Assembly: GCA_963714205.1 (NCBI GenBank)
Contig: CAVQNQ010000001.1
Coordinates: forward strand, 124,001 to 188,000
Source: CAVQNQ01 sp963714205
Lineage (GTDB): Bacteria; Acidobacteriota; Terriglobia; Bryobacterales; Bryobacteraceae
DNA: 64,000 nucleotides
Reading direction: 5' to 3'
Every line of letters begins with the position of its first letter. The first letter of the stretch is position 1. This document shows positions 38,470 through 47,855 of this stretch, in pieces. The position numbers and the translations under genes are program-made. The notes beneath the pieces are model-generated. The model saw nothing but the letters and a program-made list of their open reading frames with translations. It ran no database searches and was not told the DNA's origin.

Positions 38470-39749
38470 CGGGCCCCGCCACTCCAGCCAGGCCGCTGCC
38501 GGGGACGGCCATGGCGGGGCGCGTAGCCTTTCGCTATCCGAACTTCCGCTATTACATGATGGCGCGGATTTTGGCCATCACGTCCTCGGAAATGCAGGCC
38601 CTGGCGGTGGCCTGGCAGGTCTACAACATCACGCACCGCCCCCTGGATCTAGGGCTGGTCGGTCTGGCGCAGTTTCTGCCCGGCATCCTCCTCTTTCTGC
38701 TGGCCGGCCACACCGCCGACCGTTTCCCGCGCCGCCGCATCCTGCAATGTTGTTTTGGCGCCTTCGGCGGCTGCTCGCTGATGCTGCTGGCGATAACGCT
38801 CCATGGAACCGCGTCGGTCTACCCCATCTATGCGGTGCTGCTTCTGAATGGAACCGTGCGCGCCTTCAACGGCCCAGCGGGCCAGGCGTTTATGCCGCTG
38901 CTGGTTCCCGAGGAGCACTTTCCGAACGCGGTGGCGTGGTCGTCATCGATCGCCCAGGCGGCCATGATCGCCGGCCCCGTGTTCGGCGGCCTGATCTACG
39001 GGGCCGCGGGCAGTGCCATCCCGGTTTACGCCGCGGCGGCGCTGGCCGCGTGCGGCGCGCTGCTCGCGGTTTCGGCGATCCGCGTGGCCGCTCCGCAACG
39101 CCCCCGGTCTGCTTCTTCCCGCGATATCTTAGGCGGTCTCCAGTATATTCGGGGCAACCGGCTCATCCTGGGCGCCATCTCGCTCGATCTCTTCGCCGTG
39201 CTGCTGGGCGGGGCAGTGGCCCTGCTGCCGGTCTACGCGCGCGAGATCCTGCACATCGGCGCTTCCGGCCTGGGCCTGCTGCGCGGCGCGCCGGGCATGG
39301 GCGCGGTCGCCATGGCGATTGTAATGGCCCACTGGCCCCTGCGCCGGCGGGTTGGCGCGATTATGCTCTGGTGCGTGGCTGGTTTCGGCGCGGCCACGGT
39401 GATATTCGGGCTTTCGCGCAACCTGGCGCTCTCGATGGCGGCGCTTCTCGTGGTGGGCGCCTGCGACATGGTCAGCGTGATCGTGCGCCACACCCTGGTG
39501 CAGCTCGGCACGCCGGACCGGATGCGCGGCCGGGTCAGCGCCGTCAATATGGTGTTCATCGGCGCTTCCAACGAAGTGGGGCAATTCGAATCGGGCATTA
39601 CAGCCCAGTGGTTCGGGACGGTCCCCGCCGTGGTCCTGGGAGGCCTGGGCACCATTGCCATCGTCGCCCTGTGGGCCTGGCTTTTCCCGGCTCTGCGCCA
39701 GGCCGATGCGCTGCATCCGGAGGGCAAGGCGGGCGCTCCGGCGGCGTAG
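38466..39749 (+). CDS. MFS transporter (possible exporter)
   Basis: 427 residues with about 12 membrane segments. GTG 38466 overlaps the peptidase stop (GTGA), indicating coupling; ATG 38511 is an alternative start. MFS loop motif A is seen as GHTADRFPRRRILQ. Segments such as GIASNEVGQFESGITAQWFG-type loops near the end resemble the enterobactin-exporter-like MFS subgroup (EntS/MFS_3). Substrate unknown. Confidence 0.85.
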   Translation: MTGPATPARPLPGTAMAGRVAFRYPNFRYYMMARILAITSSEMQALAVAWQVYNITHRPLDLGLVGLAQFLPGILLFLLAGHTADRFPRRRILQCCFGAFGGCSLMLLAITLHGTASVYPIYAVLLLNGTVRAFNGPAGQAFMPLLVPEEHFPNAVAWSSSIAQAAMIAGPVFGGLIYGAAGSAIPVYAAAALAACGALLAVSAIRVAAPQRPRSASSRDILGGLQYIRGNRLILGAISLDLFAVLLGGAVALLPVYAREILHIGASGLGLLRGAPGMGAVAMAIVMAHWPLRRRVGAIMLWCVAGFGAATVIFGLSRNLALSMAALLVVGACDMVSVIVRHTLVQLGTPDRMRGRVSAVNMVFIGASNEVGQFESGITAQWFGTVPAVVLGGLGTIAIVALWAWLFPALRQADALHPEGKAGAPAA

Positions 39750-39813
39750 CCCGGAGAATCCCTGCGGCCACGGGGCCTGAAAGCGGCTACAATCGCATTG
39801 GGATTTCCGCTCG

Positions 39814-40635
39814 ATGCCCATGCGCAATAAGACAGTCCTGATTACCGGCTCCGGCCGCGGAATTGGCAAGCGCCTGGCTCTCGGCTTCGCCCGGGCCGGC
39901 GCGCGCGTAGGGCTGCTGGCGCGCAGCCAGGCCGAGATCGACCTCGCCAAGCTGGAAATCGAGCAGGCCGGCGGCAACGCTCTGCGCATCCGCGCCGACG
40001 TGCGCGATCTCGAACAGATGTCCGCCGCCGTGGACCGCGTGCGCGCGGTTTTCGGCAGCCTGGATATCCTCATCGCCGCCGCAGGCGTGCAGGGGCCGAT
40101 CGGGCCGTTCCTTTCCAACAAGGTGAAGGCCTGGAATGAAGCTATCGAGATCAACCTGCTGGGCGCGGTGAATGCCTGCCGCGTGGTTCTGCCTCACATG
40201 ATCGAGCGGCGCTCCGGCAAGATCATTCTGATCGTGGGCGGCGGGTCGAGCCAGCCGCGTCCCAATTTCAGCGCCTATGCCGCGTCCAAAGCGGCGCTGG
40301 TGCGTTTCGCCGAGTGCCTGGCCCTGGAAGTCAGCGACCACAACGTGCAGGTCAACTCCATCTCTCCGGGAGAAGCCTACACTCACATGACCGATGAGAT
40401 TCTGCACGCCGGCGAGGATCGCGCGGGGCCCAAGGAGTTTGCCGGCGCGCAGGAAACGCGCCTGACCGGCGGCGTGGCCGCCGAGAAGCAGATCCAGCTG
40501 GCCCTGTTCCTGGCCTCCGAGCGCTCCAATCACATCAGCGGCAAGCTGATTCACGTGCACGACGACTGGCGCCGCTTCGAGCGCGACAATATGAAGCCAG
40601 AGCTCTACACGCTGCGCCGGGTGCAGAAGATCTAA
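39814..40635 (+). CDS. Short-chain dehydrogenase/reductase (SDR)
   Basis: 273 residues. NAD(P) site TVLITGSGRGIGKRLAL, NAG-type motif as AAAGVQG, catalytic serine region IILIVGGGSSQP and YAASKAALVRF (YxxxK). Classical SDR layout and length. It lies just upstream of apt but is not obviously related to purine metabolism. The substrate cannot be predicted. Confidence 0.86.
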   Translation: MPMRNKTVLITGSGRGIGKRLALGFARAGARVGLLARSQAEIDLAKLEIEQAGGNALRIRADVRDLEQMSAAVDRVRAVFGSLDILIAAAGVQGPIGPFLSNKVKAWNEAIEINLLGAVNACRVVLPHMIERRSGKIILIVGGGSSQPRPNFSAYAASKAALVRFAECLALEVSDHNVQVNSISPGEAYTHMTDEILHAGEDRAGPKEFAGAQETRLTGGVAAEKQIQLALFLASERSNHISGKLIHVHDDWRRFERDNMKPELYTLRRVQKI

Positions 40636-40651
40636 GGACTTGTTTCAGGTT

Positions 40652-41173
40652 ATGGACGATCTCAAAAAGCTGATCCGCGAGGTGCCCGATTTCCCCAAAA
40701 AGGGCATCCTGTTCTACGACATCACCACCTTGCTCAAGGATAAATGCGGGTTCCGTGCGGTCATCGACGGACTCAAGTATCACTACCGCGAGGCCCAGGT
40801 GGATGTGGTGCTGGGGATCGAGGCGCGCGGTTTCATCTTCGCCCCCGCGCTGGCCTATGCCCTGGGCGCGGGCTTCGTCCCGGTGCGCAAGCCCAAAAAA
40901 CTGCCGGCCGAGTGCGTCAGCGTCACGTACGACCTGGAATATGGCATCGACAGCCTGGAGATGCACCGCGATGCGATTGCCGATGGGCACCGTGTGCTGA
41001 TCGTGGACGACCTGCTGGCTACCGGCGGCACCGCCGCGGCGGCCGCGCGCATGGTCCGCAACGTGGGCGGCACGGTGGTGGGCCTCGGGTTCGTGGTGGA
41101 GCTGACTTTCCTCGAAGGGCGGCGCAAGCTGGCGGACTACGACGTCTTTTCGCTGCTCCAGTACGACAAATGA
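40652..41173 (+). CDS. apt: Adenine phosphoribosyltransferase
   Basis: 173 residues from ATG 40652; a longer frame from TTG 40640 is less likely. Converts adenine and PRPP to AMP. FPKKGILFYDITTLLKD is the typical Apt start, GIEARGFIFAPALA the central conserved loop, and VLIVDDLLATGGTAAAA the PRPP-binding motif. It overlaps ispE by 4 nt and lies near prs, which makes its substrate PRPP. Confidence 0.95.
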   Translation: MDDLKKLIREVPDFPKKGILFYDITTLLKDKCGFRAVIDGLKYHYREAQVDVVLGIEARGFIFAPALAYALGAGFVPVRKPKKLPAECVSVTYDLEYGIDSLEMHRDAIADGHRVLIVDDLLATGGTAAAAARMVRNVGGTVVGLGFVVELTFLEGRRKLADYDVFSLLQYDK

Positions 41174-42123
41174 GCGCGCCGTTCCGCCGGGCGAAGGTGC
41201 GCGCGCTGGCTAAGATCAACCTGGGTCTGCGGGTGCTCGGGCGGCGCCCCGATGGCTACCACGAGCTGCGTACGGTGTTCCAGACCATATCGCTGGCGGA
41301 CACCCTCGAGATCGCCTACGCCCCCGCGCGCCGCACGGCCATCGAGCTGGAGGACCCGCTGGGGTTGCCCGATAACCTGGTGGCCCGCGCCGCCCGCGCC
41401 GCCATGGGCGCTATGCGCGCGACCGGCCGCGTCCAAATCCGGCTGGCCAAGCGGATCCCTATGGGGGCGGGGTTGGGAGGCGGCAGCTCGGATGCGGCCG
41501 CGGTTCTGCTGGCCCTCCCCGTCCTGGCGGGACGCCGTCTCGAACCGGCCCGTTTATGCGAGATCGCCGGTGAGCTGGGCAGCGATGTCCCGTTCTTCCT
41601 GCGGGGGGGGCGGGCGGTGGGAATCGGCCGCGGCACGGAGCTGTTTCCGCTGCCGGATGGCGCGCCTTGCGGGGGCGTTCTGGTGGCTCCGGGCGTGACC
41701 GTTTCCACAGCCGAAGCGTACCGCCGGCTAAGTCCCCGTTTGACAATCGAATTACAACAAAATAAAATATTTAGTTTCCAGTCGCAAGTCTGGGATGGGG
41801 ACACGGGCACGGCGCCTGTAAACGATTTCGAAGGCGTCGTGTTCGAGCAATACCCGGTTCTGGCGAGGTGGAAGAAACGGCTGATCCGGGCGCAGGCGTC
41901 GACCGTCATGATGACGGGCAGCGGTTCGGCGCTGTTTGGGCTGTTTCGGACGGCGCGCGAGCTTTCCACCGCGCTCGCCGAGTTGGGTGAGTACACTGAA
42001 GAGGAAGGAATTTACCGCATTTCGCTGGTCGGCCGTCGACGCTATTGCGCGCTCTGGTGGCGAGCGCTCGAGGAGCATATAACCGGGAAAGTATGGCCGC
42101 CCCGAAGCCGCTACGCGCAATGA
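41170..42123 (+). CDS. ispE: 4-(cytidine 5'-diphospho)-2-C-methyl-D-erythritol kinase
   Basis: 317 residues, a GHMP kinase of the non-mevalonate isoprenoid pathway. Motifs: AKINLGLRVLGRRPDGYHEL, the ATP loop IPMGAGLGGGSSDAAAVL, and the C-terminal MMTGSGSALFGLF. The ATG overlaps the apt stop and the TGA overlaps the prs ATG, so apt-ispE-prs are co-translated. The ispE-prs arrangement is common in many bacteria. Confidence 0.95.
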   Translation: MSAPFRRAKVRALAKINLGLRVLGRRPDGYHELRTVFQTISLADTLEIAYAPARRTAIELEDPLGLPDNLVARAARAAMGAMRATGRVQIRLAKRIPMGAGLGGGSSDAAAVLLALPVLAGRRLEPARLCEIAGELGSDVPFFLRGGRAVGIGRGTELFPLPDGAPCGGVLVAPGVTVSTAEAYRRLSPRLTIELQQNKIFSFQSQVWDGDTGTAPVNDFEGVVFEQYPVLARWKKRLIRAQASTVMMTGSGSALFGLFRTARELSTALAELGEYTEEEGIYRISLVGRRRYCALWWRALEEHITGKVWPPRSRYAQ

Positions 42124-43064
42124 ATCGCGACCGCCTGAAAATCTTCGCCGGAAACGCCAACCCGGCGCTGGCCGAGGAAATCTGCCAGGCGCTGGCCCTG
42201 GAGCTCGGCCAAGCCATGGTCACGCATTACTCCGATGGCGAGATCTACCTCCAGATCAAGGAGAATGTGCGCGGCGCGGACGTTTTCATCCTCCAGCCGA
42301 CCTGCACGCCGGTGGACCGTAACCTGATGGAGCTGCTGCTGATGATCGACGCCCTGAAGCGCGCCTCGGCGGAGCGCATCACGGCGGTGCTGCCCTATTA
42401 CGGCTACGCGCGGCAGGACCGCAAGGATAAGCCGCGCGTGCCGATTTCGGCGCGGCTGGTGGCCGGCCTGCTCGAGACCGCCGGCGCCGACCGGATTCTG
42501 GCGCTCGATCTGCACGCCGCGCAGATCCAGGGCTTTTTCCGCGTGCCGGTGGATCACCTGTTCGCCTCGCCGGTGATGATCGAGTACTTTAAGTCCCGGG
42601 GCGTGCCCGACGTGACCGTGGTCTCGCCGGACGCGGGCGGCGTGGAGCGCGCGCGGGCCTTCGCCAAGCGGCTGAGCTCGCCGCTGGCGATCATCGATAA
42701 GCGCCGCGAAGACGCCAACGTGGCCGAAGTGATGAACGTGGTGGGCGATGTGAAGGGGCGCCATTGCCTGTTGGTGGACGATCTGATCGATACCGGCGGC
42801 ACCCTGGTCAAGGGCGCCGAGGCGCTGATGGTCAAAGGGGCCGCGAGCGTCTCGGCTTTTGCCACGCACGCCGTGCTCTCCGGGCCGGCGGTGAGCCGCA
42901 TCGAGGAATCGTGCCTGAACGAAGTGGTGTTTACCAATTCCATCCCGCTCTCGGAAGAGGCGCGGAAATGTGCCAAGATCAAAGCGTTGTCGGTCGCCCG
43001 GCTGTTGGCGGAAGCCATCCGGTCGATCCACGAGGAGACGTCGGTTAGCGTTTTGTTTGTTTGA
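42120..43064 (+). CDS. prs: Ribose-phosphate pyrophosphokinase
   Basis: 314 residues from ATG 42120 (MNRDRLKIFAGNANPALAEE); ATG 42093 is possible but gives an atypical N-terminus. Makes PRPP from ribose-5-phosphate and ATP. VLPYYGYARQDRKDKPR is the ATP loop region, LDLHAAQIQGFF the metal/ribose site, and LLVDDLIDTGGTLVKGAE the PRPP-binding motif. It sits 90 nt before rplY. Confidence 0.95.
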   Translation: MNRDRLKIFAGNANPALAEEICQALALELGQAMVTHYSDGEIYLQIKENVRGADVFILQPTCTPVDRNLMELLLMIDALKRASAERITAVLPYYGYARQDRKDKPRVPISARLVAGLLETAGADRILALDLHAAQIQGFFRVPVDHLFASPVMIEYFKSRGVPDVTVVSPDAGGVERARAFAKRLSSPLAIIDKRREDANVAEVMNVVGDVKGRHCLLVDDLIDTGGTLVKGAEALMVKGAASVSAFATHAVLSGPAVSRIEESCLNEVVFTNSIPLSEEARKCAKIKALSVARLLAEAIRSIHEETSVSVLFV

Positions 43065-43154
43065 GTTAACTGCGGGCCACCGAACCCACGCTAGCCTGTC
43101 CGGGAAGTATGCCCGGCGGCGAATCGGACTTCGGCCCCGCCAAGGAGAGGTCGA

Positions 43155-43859
43155 GTGAGAAAAGATATTACCGTGGCCGCCGAGGTGCGCGCCACGCGCG
43201 GCAAGAATGAAGCCCATCGCACGCGCCGCGCCGGGCAGATCCCGGCGGTGGTTTACGGCGCTTTCCAGGATCCCGTGGCCGTGGCGGTGAACCCGCGCGA
43301 GATCCATAAGATCGTCCACAGCACCACCGGCTATAACACGATCTTCAACCTGGCCATCGCGGGCGGAGAGACCACCCCGGTGATGCTGGTGGACCAGCAG
43401 GTGGACCCCATCAAGGGCACCCTCCTGCACGCCGATTTCAAGCGCATTGACCTGACCAAGCGGCTGCGCGTCAGCGTCCCGGTGATTACCGAGGGCGAAC
43501 CCAAGGGCGTCAAGCAGCAGGGTGGTTTGCTCGAGATCGTCACCCGCTCCATCGAGATCGAGTGCCTGGCTGACGACATTCCGGAGCGCTACGTGGTGGA
43601 CGTCACCGAGCTGATGATCGGCCAGAACAAGCGCGCCAGCGATGTGCAACTGGCCGGCTCCGTCAAACTGGTGAGTTCGCCCGAGACGGTGATCGCTCAC
43701 GTGGTGGCCCTGCGCGCCGAGGAGGAAGCCGCCGCCCCGGCTGCCGAAGCCGCTCCCGCGACGCCCGCCGCCGGAACCCCCGGCGCCGAGCCCGAAGTCA
43801 TTAAGAAGGGCAAGAAGGAAGAGGAAGCCCCCGCCGAGGAAAAGGGCAAGAAGAAGTAA
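43155..43859 (+). CDS. rplY: Ribosomal protein bL25 (CTC/TL5 type)
   Basis: 234 residues with the 5S-rRNA binding N-terminal domain (TRGKNEAHRTRRAGQIPAVV) and the extended beta C-terminal domain of the CTC form, plus an alanine- and lysine-rich tail ending EEEAPAEEKGKKK. The GTG start is preceded by a strong AAGGAGAGG. prs upstream and pth downstream is the classic gene order around this ribosomal protein. Confidence 0.94.
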   Translation: MRKDITVAAEVRATRGKNEAHRTRRAGQIPAVVYGAFQDPVAVAVNPREIHKIVHSTTGYNTIFNLAIAGGETTPVMLVDQQVDPIKGTLLHADFKRIDLTKRLRVSVPVITEGEPKGVKQQGGLLEIVTRSIEIECLADDIPERYVVDVTELMIGQNKRASDVQLAGSVKLVSSPETVIAHVVALRAEEEAAAPAAEAAPATPAAGTPGAEPEVIKKGKKEEEAPAEEKGKKK

Positions 43860-43865
43860 AGTGCC

Positions 43866-44456
43866 ATGTTCCTGGTGGCCGGTCTGGGGAACCCTGGAGA
43901 GGAGTACGCGCGTACGCCGCATAACCTCGGGTTTCTCACGCTGGACCGGCTGGCCGAGCGGCAGGGCATCCGCATCTCGCGGAAGGATTCGAAGGCGCTC
44001 GTCGGCCTGGGCGAAATCGACGGGCATCCGGTGATGCTGGCCAAGCCGCAAACGTATATGAACCTGAGCGGCGCTTCGCTCGCGGCGCTCATGGAAAAGC
44101 ACTCGATCGAACCGGGACAGCTGGTGACTGTTTACGACGAACTGGACCTGCCCTGGCTGGCGCTGCGGATCAAGCCCAAAGGCTCCGCGGCCGGGCACAA
44201 GGGCATGGCCTCGGTGATTCACAGCCTGGGAACCAGCGACCTGGTGAGGGTGCGGTTAGGGATTCATCCGGGCCATCCCGTGCAGGATGGGGCGGAATTT
44301 GTGCTGGCGCCGTTCCGGCGCTCGCAAGTAAAGGAATTGGAGGAATTCGCCGGCTACGCGGCCGACGCGGTTTGCTCCATAATTGCCGAGGGCGTCGCAA
44401 AGGCCATGACGAAATTCAATCGTCGCGCCCCTGGCTTACAAACAGAGGAAGCATGA
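43866..44456 (+). CDS. pth: Peptidyl-tRNA hydrolase
   Basis: 196 residues. Recycles peptidyl-tRNA that drops off ribosomes. FLVAGLGNPGEEYARTPHNL contains the catalytic histidine (PHN), and KPQTYMNLSG and YDELDLPWLALRIKPKGSAA follow. It overlaps the rpsF start by 4 nt. Confidence 0.95.
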   Translation: MFLVAGLGNPGEEYARTPHNLGFLTLDRLAERQGIRISRKDSKALVGLGEIDGHPVMLAKPQTYMNLSGASLAALMEKHSIEPGQLVTVYDELDLPWLALRIKPKGSAAGHKGMASVIHSLGTSDLVRVRLGIHPGHPVQDGAEFVLAPFRRSQVKELEEFAGYAADAVCSIIAEGVAKAMTKFNRRAPGLQTEEA

Positions 44457-44893
44457 GGATTTACGAATCGCTGTTCATCGTCAAACCGGACACGCCGGAG
44501 GAAGAGTTGGATCAACGGCTGGAATCGCTGCGGACCCAACTGATCACGCAGGGCGCCACGGTAGACAAACTCGAGAAATGGGGCAAGCGCCGGCTGGCGT
44601 ATAAGATCGACAAGTACCGCGAAGGCGCCTACGTGCTGATCCAGTTCACGGCCGGGCCCGAAACCGTGAAGGAGTTCGAGCGCCGGCTGCGCGTCTCCGA
44701 CATCGTCCTGAAATACATCACCGTGCGCATCGACGAGACCCTCAAACGGCTGGAGAAGCGCAAGAAAGAGCGCGACAAGCGCGCCGCCCGGCGGGCCATA
44801 TCCGCGCCTTCCAGCCCCGCTCCCGCGCAGCCTTCGCTGGCGCAACAGATGACCGAAACGCCGGCCATGCCCGGCATGCCCAAGGAGGGATAG
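44453..44893 (+). CDS. rpsF: Ribosomal protein bS6
   Basis: 146 residues from ATG 44453 (MRIYESLFIVKPDTPEEELD), overlapping the pth stop. Core motif KLEKWGKRRLAYKIDKYREG. It carries a roughly 45-residue basic, then Ala/Pro-rich extension. It is followed 3 nt later by rpsR, without ssb between them. Confidence 0.95.
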   Translation: MRIYESLFIVKPDTPEEELDQRLESLRTQLITQGATVDKLEKWGKRRLAYKIDKYREGAYVLIQFTAGPETVKEFERRLRVSDIVLKYITVRIDETLKRLEKRKKERDKRAARRAISAPSSPAPAQPSLAQQMTETPAMPGMPKEG

Positions 44894-44896
44894 ACC

Positions 44897-45196
44897 ATGC
44901 CGGAATCCAAAGGAAGACCAGGCAGTGCCGCGCAGCGGCCCACCGGAGGCGACAAGGCCGTCGCCACCCAGAAGAAGCAGTATTTCCGGCGCAAGAAGGT
45001 ATGCCGCTTCTGCGTCGAGAAGGTCGACGACATCAACTACAAGGACGTGAAGATGCTGCACGCCTTCGTGGCGGAGCGCGGCAAGATAGTCCCGCGCCGC
45101 ATTTCGGGCGTGTGCGCGCCGCACCAGCGCCGTCTCACGGACGCCATCAAGAAAGCTCGTAATATCGCGCTGCTGCCGTTCGCGGCCAGCATATAG
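44897..45196 (+). CDS. rpsR: Ribosomal protein bS18
   Basis: 99 residues. The core is YFRRKKVCRFCVEKVDDINY and RRISGVCAPHQRRLTDAIKK. CxxC plus C-x-x-H make a possible zinc site, so this is probably the zinc-binding form. It has an N-terminal extension of about 30 residues. Confidence 0.95.
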   Translation: MPESKGRPGSAAQRPTGGDKAVATQKKQYFRRKKVCRFCVEKVDDINYKDVKMLHAFVAERGKIVPRRISGVCAPHQRRLTDAIKKARNIALLPFAASI

Positions 45197-45211
45197 GGCG
45201 GAGGAACTCGC

Positions 45212-45658
45212 ATGGAAGTCATCCTGAGAGAAGACATCGAAAAACTGGGCAGCCGCGGCCAGGTGGTCAAAGTGGCGGCGGGATACGCCCGCAATTTCCT
45301 CCTGCCCAAGCGGCTGGCCGTGGCCGCCACCGAAAGTAACAAGAAGATCGTGGAGCAGGAGCGCCAGGCGCACCTGCGGCGCGAAGTGAAGCTGAAGAGC
45401 GAGGCCGAGGATCTCTCCAAGCTGCTCGAAGGCGTGAGCGTGACGATCGCGCAGAAGGCCGGGGAGAACGATCAGCTATTCGGCTCGGTGACCGGCAAAG
45501 ATATCGCCGAGGCCCTGGCGGCGAAGAACTTCACCATCGACCGCCGCAAGATCCACCTGGAGGAGCCCATCAAGCAACTGGGCGAATTCAAGGTGCCGGT
45601 GCGATTGCACAAGGACGTCACCGTCGAAGTGACGGTGAACGTGGCCAAGGAAGAGTAG
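45212..45658 (+). CDS. rplI: Ribosomal protein bL9
   Basis: 148 residues. The N-terminal domain has VILREDIEKLGSRGQVVKVA and GYARNFLLPKRLAVAATESN, followed by the long connecting helix and a C-terminal domain (LFGSVTGKDIAEAL). GGAGG precedes the ATG. It closes the pth-rpsF-rpsR-rplI unit. Confidence 0.95.
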   Translation: MEVILREDIEKLGSRGQVVKVAAGYARNFLLPKRLAVAATESNKKIVEQERQAHLRREVKLKSEAEDLSKLLEGVSVTIAQKAGENDQLFGSVTGKDIAEALAAKNFTIDRRKIHLEEPIKQLGEFKVPVRLHKDVTVEVTVNVAKEE

Positions 45659-45710
45659 CGGGTGGGGGCGATGCGGGGCGTCCATGCGGGCGCCCCTCTG
45701 GCTTGCGCTC

Positions 45711-46670
45711 TTACGCTTGCCGCTGGCTGGCGTTACGCTTGACCCACTTGTAGGCTTTGACCGAGTTCCGCCAGAAGTACTTGTCGGCCGCTTCCGGTCC
45801 CTTGCCGGTAAAGTATTCGTGGACGATCTTGAATCCCACCGGCACCGGCAGCCACTGATCGCCGTTCGGCCAGTCGCTCCCATAGAGCACGCGGTCGATT
45901 CCGAAAACGTCCAGGATCTCGTCGATCCTGGGGCGGTAAAACGCCGTGTCCACGGGGATGTTGCCATCGATGCGGCGCAGCACTTCGGAGACCTTGGTGT
46001 AAATCTGCGGCCGGTCGCGGTAGGCCTTCATGCTGGCGTCGTAGGAAGCCCGCGCCTTCGGCTCGGTGGGCGGCACCATCTGCGGCAGATGATCGATCAC
46101 GATGCGCAAGTTCGGCACCCGGTCGCTCACGCGCACCACATCGGCCAGCAGCGAGACGCTCGGATTCGCGGTGTCCATAACCAGATCCGCATCGGCCAGA
46201 GCCTTCAGGCCGGCCACGAACTCCGGGTTATCCAACTCCTTGCCCCCTTGCCTCCCGAGACCGTAGCGAATCCCCCGGAACATCGGATTTTTGTGGAACC
46301 GTTCGAGACTCGGGCCGAACTCGGGCGTGCCGGGCGTCAGGTGCCCTATGGTTCCCACCATGATGTCGTTGTCCCGAGCGACATCCAGCACCCATTGGTT
46401 GTCCTCCAGCCATGGGCTGCACTCGATCTCGATCGCGCCGACGATGCCCAGCGGCTGGGCGATGGGCTTGTATCGCGAGGGCAGGGAAGGCATGTACATG
46501 ACCTTGTGCTCCGGGACGTCCTTGCGAGGCCAGGGCACGCCTTGCGGGCGGGTCGGATCGAAGAGGTGAATGTGCGTATCGATGATCGGTATGGATGGGG
46601 CGGCTTCCGCGCCCTTGTCCGCCAGAGCGAAGCCCGCGGCGGCAACGCCGAGAAAAGTTCTCCGGTTCAT
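45711..46670 (-). CDS. Amidohydrolase family 2 protein with Tat-like signal
   Basis: 319 residues. The N-terminus RRTFLGVAAAGFA is Tat-like (RRTF in place of RRxFL). The metal-dependent TIM barrel begins IPIIDTHIHLFDPTRPQG (HxH zinc ligands), with IDHLPQ and VLYGSDWPNGDQ (the late aspartate) further on. Related enzymes hydrolyse or decarboxylate small cyclic esters and acids. It is convergent with rplI. Substrate unknown. Confidence 0.85.
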   Translation of the reverse strand: MNRRTFLGVAAAGFALADKGAEAAPSIPIIDTHIHLFDPTRPQGVPWPRKDVPEHKVMYMPSLPSRYKPIAQPLGIVGAIEIECSPWLEDNQWVLDVARDNDIMVGTIGHLTPGTPEFGPSLERFHKNPMFRGIRYGLGRQGGKELDNPEFVAGLKALADADLVMDTANPSVSLLADVVRVSDRVPNLRIVIDHLPQMVPPTEPKARASYDASMKAYRDRPQIYTKVSEVLRRIDGNIPVDTAFYRPRIDEILDVFGIDRVLYGSDWPNGDQWLPVPVGFKIVHEYFTGKGPEAADKYFWRNSVKAYKWVKRNASQRQA

Positions 46671-47001
46671 GGAAGTTTATTGTAACCGAAGGCGGTGAAC
46701 TCTCGACCGCTACCGTTGCTTTTCCAAGCTGGCCGACGCGCGAAGAGGCCCTGGCCGAAGCTTCTCCGCCAAGGCGTCCACGATGGTCTCCTGCCCTCGT
46801 TCCTAGTGTAGCGCCTGAGACCCTCGACGATATCGCCACGTACCCCACTGCGGGGACATGGGTCGGCGCGGCACAGACTGGCTCGATTTCGCCTCCATTT
46901 TTTGGGACTGAAGACGCTGAAAACCCCGATTCCAGGCCCTCCGTATTCGTCCCGAAACTTACCGTTTGTGGGACTGTTGCGAAACACTAGATACTGAATA
47001 G
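46671..47001. other. 331-bp intergenic region
   Basis: No gene, RNA or repeat can be supported here. Possible promoters for both flanking genes would be divergent, but none is clear. Confidence 0.5.
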
Positions 47002-47364
47002 ATGACTCCAGCCCCAGCGAATTTCGTTTCTGTGTGGGTTCCGATCGTCGCGGCGGTTCTTGGTGCCCTGGTCGGCACGATTGGCGGCCCGATTGGCCTG
47101 GTCATCGCGGGATGGCTGAAGGAGCGGTTGTACGGAGGCCGAAATAACCTGCGGGATTTCATGCTGTCAGAGGTCAAATGGTACAGAGAGCGCGAAAGCG
47201 GACTGAACGTATTCGCGTTCGCGCTCGCCCACGGCCCTGTGCCGGATATGTATAGGCGGCAAGTGTTGGTTTCGCAGTTAGACCTCCTCGACAGGCAAGG
47301 GACCGCACCGTTCGTCATGAATGACAACGATATCGGGAAGTTCTCAGCGGTCAATAAAGCCTGA
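47002..47364 (+). CDS. Small membrane protein of unknown function
   Basis: 120 residues. One long hydrophobic segment at about residues 10-38 (VPIVAAVLGALVGTIGGPIG) followed by a charged cytoplasmic-like tail. No recognised domain. It is flanked by unrelated genes and stands alone on the plus strand, near the HigBA-type pair, so it may belong to an accessory patch. Confidence 0.5.
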   Translation: MTPAPANFVSVWVPIVAAVLGALVGTIGGPIGLVIAGWLKERLYGGRNNLRDFMLSEVKWYRERESGLNVFAFALAHGPVPDMYRRQVLVSQLDLLDRQGTAPFVMNDNDIGKFSAVNKA

Positions 47365-47560
47365 TTCCCAGCCTGCACATTCAAGCCCCAAGCGTTCACG
47401 ACATCTTGGGCGAGGATGGCGGCATCTTTCAGATAGTCTTCAAACGTGGGCATCAGCTCGATTGTAGGCTTTTTCCGGTTCAGGCTTACAGGCTAAAACC
47501 TACCCTTTTCGAGACGGGCCGAAAACTCCGCCTCGCGGAACCCTGGCCTGAGTTTGAAGC

Positions 47561-47842
47561 TTACGCGACTTCCAGTCGCTTAAGCTTGATGCGTTCGGCG
47601 CGAACGTGAGCAAGGTCGTACTGAGCCTGTTGCACAAGCCAGCTTTCGGCGTTGCCGCCGAAGACCTTCGAGAGCCTCACGGCCATTTCGGGAGATATGC
47701 CGCGCTTCCCGTTTGCCAGTTCCGATAGCGTGTTGCGCGTCACTCCAAGCGCTTCGGCTGCTTGCGTGATGGTCAAGCCTAAAGGCTCAATACATTCCTG
47801 CAACACGACAACGCCGGGGTGAGGCGGGTTTTTCATGGTCAT
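47561..47842 (-). CDS. higA: HigA-type antitoxin (XRE family)
   Basis: 93 residues from ATG 47842, which follows AGGAACC. A longer frame exists but lacks an obvious RBS. NPPHPGVVVLQECIEPLGLT is the typical HigA start and ITQAAEALGVTRNTLSELAN the helix-turn-helix. It lies 13 nt after the toxin gene on the same strand, the inverted (toxin-first) order of HigBA systems. It presumably represses its own promoter. Confidence 0.88.
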   Translation of the reverse strand: MTMKNPPHPGVVVLQECIEPLGLTITQAAEALGVTRNTLSELANGKRGISPEMAVRLSKVFGGNAESWLVQQAQYDLAHVRAERIKLKRLEVA

Positions 47843-47855
47843 AGGCTGGTTCCTC

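Noticed and set aside
42111..44222. A 703-codon minus-strand frame opposite prs, rplY and pth
   Set aside because: Three conserved housekeeping genes occupy the other strand; this frame shows no domain.
46667..46987. A minus-strand frame upstream of the amidohydrolase
   Set aside because: No RBS, no motif, basic low-complexity composition.
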